The notes below the pieces were generated by a model. The model was not told the origin of the DNA. It was given only the letters and a program-made list of their open reading frames with translations, and ran no database searches. Below are positions 61,237 to 64,000 of a stretch of 64,000 nucleotides of DNA, piece by piece (positions within the stretch are counted from its first letter, which is position 1; each line of letters opens with the position of its first letter). This DNA is from DATARH01 sp963746885. GTDB taxonomy: Bacteria > Pseudomonadota > Alphaproteobacteria > ATCC43930 > CGMCC-115725. A program made the translations under genes and the position numbers. The stretch covers positions 124,001 through 188,000 of the forward strand of contig CAVVDM010000006.1 of the NCBI GenBank assembly GCA_963746885.1, given 5' to 3'.

Positions 61237-62387
61237 CTACGCGATTTCGCTCGAGTCCCATAGATAGCACGTGCCGTCGACGCAGATCGGCGCGGCGTTG
61301 CCGCCGCCGTCGATGCCGCGCAATACCGGCGACGACATGTGGCCCCAGCCCGGGATGAAGGCGGAGAAGCGGCCAGCGGCGCCGCCGATCACGAACAGGT
61401 GGATGTGGTCGGGGCTCGGCACGATCGGGATGCGCGAATCGGGCTCGCGCTTGTACCAGCGCGGCAGGTTGCGGTTGTAGATCTGGCCGTAGCGGTGGTC
61501 GAACGCCAATTCCCGGAACAGATTCTAGGCGTTCAGGTGCAGGTAGCTGCGGATGTCGTGGCGGGTCCAGCCCTTGGCGGCGATGGTGCGAGCGTGCTCC
61601 GGCCCGATCACGACGGCGCAATGGCCCGAGGAGACCGCGTTGTTGTTGGCGATCGTGCTCATCGCCGAGACGATGCTGTCGAGGATGCCCTCGGGGTCGT
61701 CGGCGACATGGTTGGTGACGCTGTGCGGCGGCTCGGCGGCGATCACGAAGACGGTCGAATCGTCGGGCGCAAAGCCCTTCTCGACATGGTACGGCGCAAA
61801 CGGGCTGTCGGCCTCGTTCTCGGCGACGGCATAGGTGTACTTGCCGGGATGGCCGAGGGTCGATTTGTCGAGGTCGCCGGGCCAGCCGCCGCCGACATTG
61901 AGCAGTATCAGGCGGATGGCGCGGCCGATCGTGGCATTGGCGCGGTTGCCCGAGCCGAACGCGTTGACCCCGCCGTTCATACCCAGGGCGCGCGCGATCG
62001 GGCCGTTCACGACGAGGAGCGGCGCCGCCATGTGGGTCGTCGCCTGCACTCCGTTCAGGTTGAAGGCGGGCTGCGTCAGCGCCAGCAGGGCGGCGCGCAC
62101 CACCGGCGCATATTCCGGCTTGCCGCCCGCCATCACCAGATTGATCGCCAGCACCTCGCGCGTCAGGCTGCCGTGACGCGGCGGCACGCGGCACTCGACG
62201 AAACTCGGGCTCGCCGCCGAGCGCGGCGACCGCAGCCGCGACGGCGGCCGGAGTGGGCGGCACGACCGGCAGCCCGTCGGTCCAGCCCTGCTGCGTAATA
62301 CCACTCGACGAGATCGGTGCCGGCCGGCACCCGCATCGGCGGCAGCCCATTCGCGTCAGCGCTGTCAGGCACGCCCTGGGCCGGCAC
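61237..62387 (-). CDS. Conserved protein of unknown function paired with UGSC protein, two frameshifts and an in-frame TAG
   Basis: About 380 residues. Blocks: MPAQGVPDSADANGLPPMRVPAGTDLVEWYY, QQGWTDGLPVVPPTPAAVAAAVAALGGEPEF, VECRVPPRHGSLTREVLAINLVMAGGKPEYAPVVRAALLAL, FGSGNRANATIGRAIRLILLNVGGGWPGDLDKSTLGHPGKYTYAVAENEADSPFAPYHVEKGFAPDDSTVFVIAAEPPHS, and after TAG at 61525-61527, NLFRELAFDHRYGQIYNRNLPRWYKREP...IPGWGHMSSPVLRGIDGG. Frames change near 62293 and 62213. I recall this family as a frequent neighbour of UGSC genes, but no function is known. It runs 171 bases ahead of the UGSC gene. Confidence 0.75.
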
Positions 62388-62401
62388 GCTGTGCGCGGTG
62401 C

Positions 62402-62717
62402 CTAGCGCACGCAGGCGGCGTGCCGGCGGCCGTACCGGTCAACCCAGCGACGCCAGTAGAGCCCCGGGGGCAGGCGCGAACCGGCGGATGATAGACCGGC
62501 GGACGATAGACAGGCGCATTAGGCCGGCATTCGGTGAACAGGCGGCCGTAGCGGTCGCGATAGGTGCGGGGGTGGAAGCCGGGCCCGCAGCCGCCCGCGA
62601 TCAGCGTGATCGCCGGTTCGGCGGCCGAACCAGGTACGGCGAGCGGGCTCGCCTGAACCGAGGCAGACAGCATCGTCAGACCGCATACTGCCGCCAGAAC
62701 CATGTTGCTGCGCGCAT
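62402..62717 (-). CDS. Small secreted GCG-rich protein, frameshift likely
   Basis: About 105 residues: signal peptide (VLAAVCGLTMLSASVQA) and then ITLIAGGCGPGFHPRTYRDRYGRLFTECRPNAPVYRPPVYHPP, matching small exported proteins with the GCGPG...CRPN motif. One missing base near 62465 restores the terminal CPRGLYWRRWVDRYGRRHAACVR. An ATG at 62717 has AGGAGGGGG upstream but needs a second base correction to enter the signal peptide; the in-frame ATG is at 62703. Role unknown. Confidence 0.6.
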
Positions 62718-62786
62718 GACCCCCTCCTATGAGCAACCTTACGGGTTATACGCCGATAATCGCGTCTGTGATCCCCGCCCTTTCGG

Positions 62787-64000
62787 TTACCCGCGGGCAA
62801 TCGCGGCGTTGTCGACCGGCGCGTAGCCCGGCTCGACCCGGACATCGACGACCGCAACGCCGCCGGCCTCGACACAGTCAATCGCGGCGCGCAACGCACG
62901 CGGCAATTCGTCCGGCCGGCGGATCGGGCCGAACCCCTCGCCGCCCTGGGCGCGCGCCAGCATGCCGAGATCAGGCTCGGGGTCGGCGATGCGCTGGCCG
63001 ATCCAGCGGTTGGCGACGGGGCGGTTGCGTTGGCGGGCCATGCGGTCCTGGTGCAACTCGTCGTTGAAGAAGGAATTGTTGTTGGAGACGACGACCAGGA
63101 GCGGGATGCGGTAATGCGCCGCCGTCCACAGCGCCGTCGCGCCCATCAGGAAGTCGCCGTCGCCGAGCACCGCGATCGGCAGCCGGCCGCTGCCGCCCGG
63201 CAGCTCCCGCAGGGCCAGCGCCGCGCCGACCGCCATTCCCGGGCCGCCGCCGATGCCGCCGCCGCCATCGCCGCCGAGCGCGTCGAGCGGGTGGGCAACG
63301 TCCCAGGTGTTGTTGGCCCAGGCGAGCGGGCTGCGAATGAGGCAGGTCGAGCGGCTGCCGACCGCCTCTTTCAGCGCCGCGGCCAAGGCCAAGGGAGAGA
63401 TCGCGTCGGCGGCGGCCAGCCGGCATCGGCGGCGAGGAAATCGAGTAGCCGGCCCAGCCGGGCTGCCGCGGCTTCAACAGCGGCAGCAGCGCCGCGACGG
63501 CGATGTCCGGCTCGACCGCGAGGTGCAGGTCGGTCGGCGGCAGGCCCTGGTAATCCATGCTCCAGCCGTTGTGCACGAGGTGGTCGAGCGAGGCGAGGAC
63601 GACCTTGGCGCCGACCGGTTCGGTGCCATAGCCGGCCTTCAGTGCGCCGGCAAGATCGACCCAGTCGAGGCTGAGGATCACGTCGGCCTCGCGGATCAGG
63701 GTGCAGGCCGCCTCGCTCGGGTTGTTGCCGGCGGGGGGCCCGTGCAATTTGTGGCGCGACGGGAAGCCAGCGCCGGTCTTGGCGTCGGTCAGCACGATCG
63801 CGCCCAGCGCCTCGGCGAGCTGGACGCGCCGCGCCCATTCCGCCTCGCCGCGCGAGGTGCGGCCCGACCAGGATCAACGGCCGCTCCGCTCCCTGCAGCA
63901 GCGCTGCGGCCTCCCCGACGCTCGCCGGGTCGGGCGCGGCGGCGCGCGGAGGGCGAAAGCGCGCGGCGCTCGGCAGGGCCGGCAACGCGCCGATGCGGCT
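62787..64000 (-). CDS. Thiamine-diphosphate-dependent enzyme, acetolactate-synthase type (5' end beyond window, frameshifts)
   Basis: C-terminal and middle domains of a TPP-dependent decarboxylase/synthase. The TPP motif is visible: GDGDFLMGATALWTAAHYRIPLLVVVSNNNSFFND (GDG ... NN). Upstream: GEAAALLQGAERPLILVG, VLTDAKTGAGFPSRHKLHGPPAGNNPSEAACTLIREADVILSLDWVDLAGALKAGYG, RSPLAWANNTWDVAHPLDALGGDGGGGIGGGPGMAVGAALAL. Frames change near 63862 and 63420. The gene starts beyond the right edge. Substrate unknown; benzoylformate decarboxylase- or ALS-like, and an accessory, non-biosynthetic copy is likely. Confidence 0.85.

Noticed and set aside
61525..61527. Pyrrolysine decoding of the in-frame TAG
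   Set aside because: Pyrrolysine systems are very rare in proteobacteria, nothing here suggests one, and the local indel density makes a base error more likely.

Overview
The window is GC-rich bacterial chromosome and carries one complete ribosomal RNA operon on the minus strand (16S, tRNA-Ile, tRNA-Ala, 23S, 5S, tRNA-fMet). The 16S sequence, the Ile-Ala spacer tRNAs and the terminal tRNA-fMet indicate an alphaproteobacterium. I could not place it more finely by eye; an environmental, metabolically versatile lineage fits the gene content. A striking quality feature is the number of single-base indels: roughly twenty otherwise well-conserved genes need one to six frame corrections. I annotate these as CDS with frameshifts, because sequencing or assembly error is the simplest explanation, and I keep the word pseudogene for true relics.

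Layout, left to right. 1-8.6 kb: the end of a branched-chain-amino-acid-type substrate-binding protein, an aldo/keto reductase, a BNR-repeat protein, rmuC, a metallo-beta-lactamase/rhodanese fusion (persulfide dioxygenase-like), a CtaG/Caa3-type membrane protein and hemB. 8.6-11.1 kb: a lower-GC accessory patch with a tiny ORF, a LuxR-type HTH-only protein and an ISNCY-family insertion sequence. 11.1-20 kb: small-molecule enzymes (an SDR without the usual catalytic lysine, an RlmM-like methyltransferase, two alpha/beta hydrolases, an AKR, a GFA protein, CysQ-like phosphatase, a VOC protein), a TMEM175-like channel, a secreted CVNH protein and a relic of a molybdenum hydroxylase. 20-26 kb: a five-gene peptide/nickel-type ABC importer. 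26-41.7 kb: quinone oxidoreductase, a CoA-transferase plus split chromate-transporter operon, a B12/radical-SAM protein, an MFS/LLM pair, a D-threonine-aldolase-like PLP enzyme, a TPR protein, and an aconitase-family (LeuC/LeuD-like) pair followed by a 65-residue protein and a 779-residue amidase.

41.7-46.8 kb is a mobile-element graveyard: an IS256 transposase fragment, then a large serine recombinase gene split by an intact IS66-family element that is flanked by a perfect 8-bp target duplication. The recombinase reading frame runs through the rrn terminator into tRNA-fMet, so the rrn 3' end looks like its integration site. 46.7-52.8 kb is the rrn operon, with an unusual repeat-built extension of a 23S rRNA helix whose repeat is also found in the 16S-23S spacer.

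52.9-64 kb: a carbamoyltransferase reduced to its two ends; a soeABC-like molybdoenzyme operon (cytoplasmic sulfite dehydrogenase type) preceded by a TAXI-type TRAP binding protein; a threonine aldolase; and a minus-strand cluster of a TPP enzyme (running off the right edge), a small secreted protein, an uncharacterised conserved protein, a UGSC-family protein and a MaoC dehydratase. The UGSC gene has an in-frame TGA exactly where the family has selenocysteine, followed directly by a hairpin that could be a bacterial SECIS. I regard this as the most interesting observation in the window.
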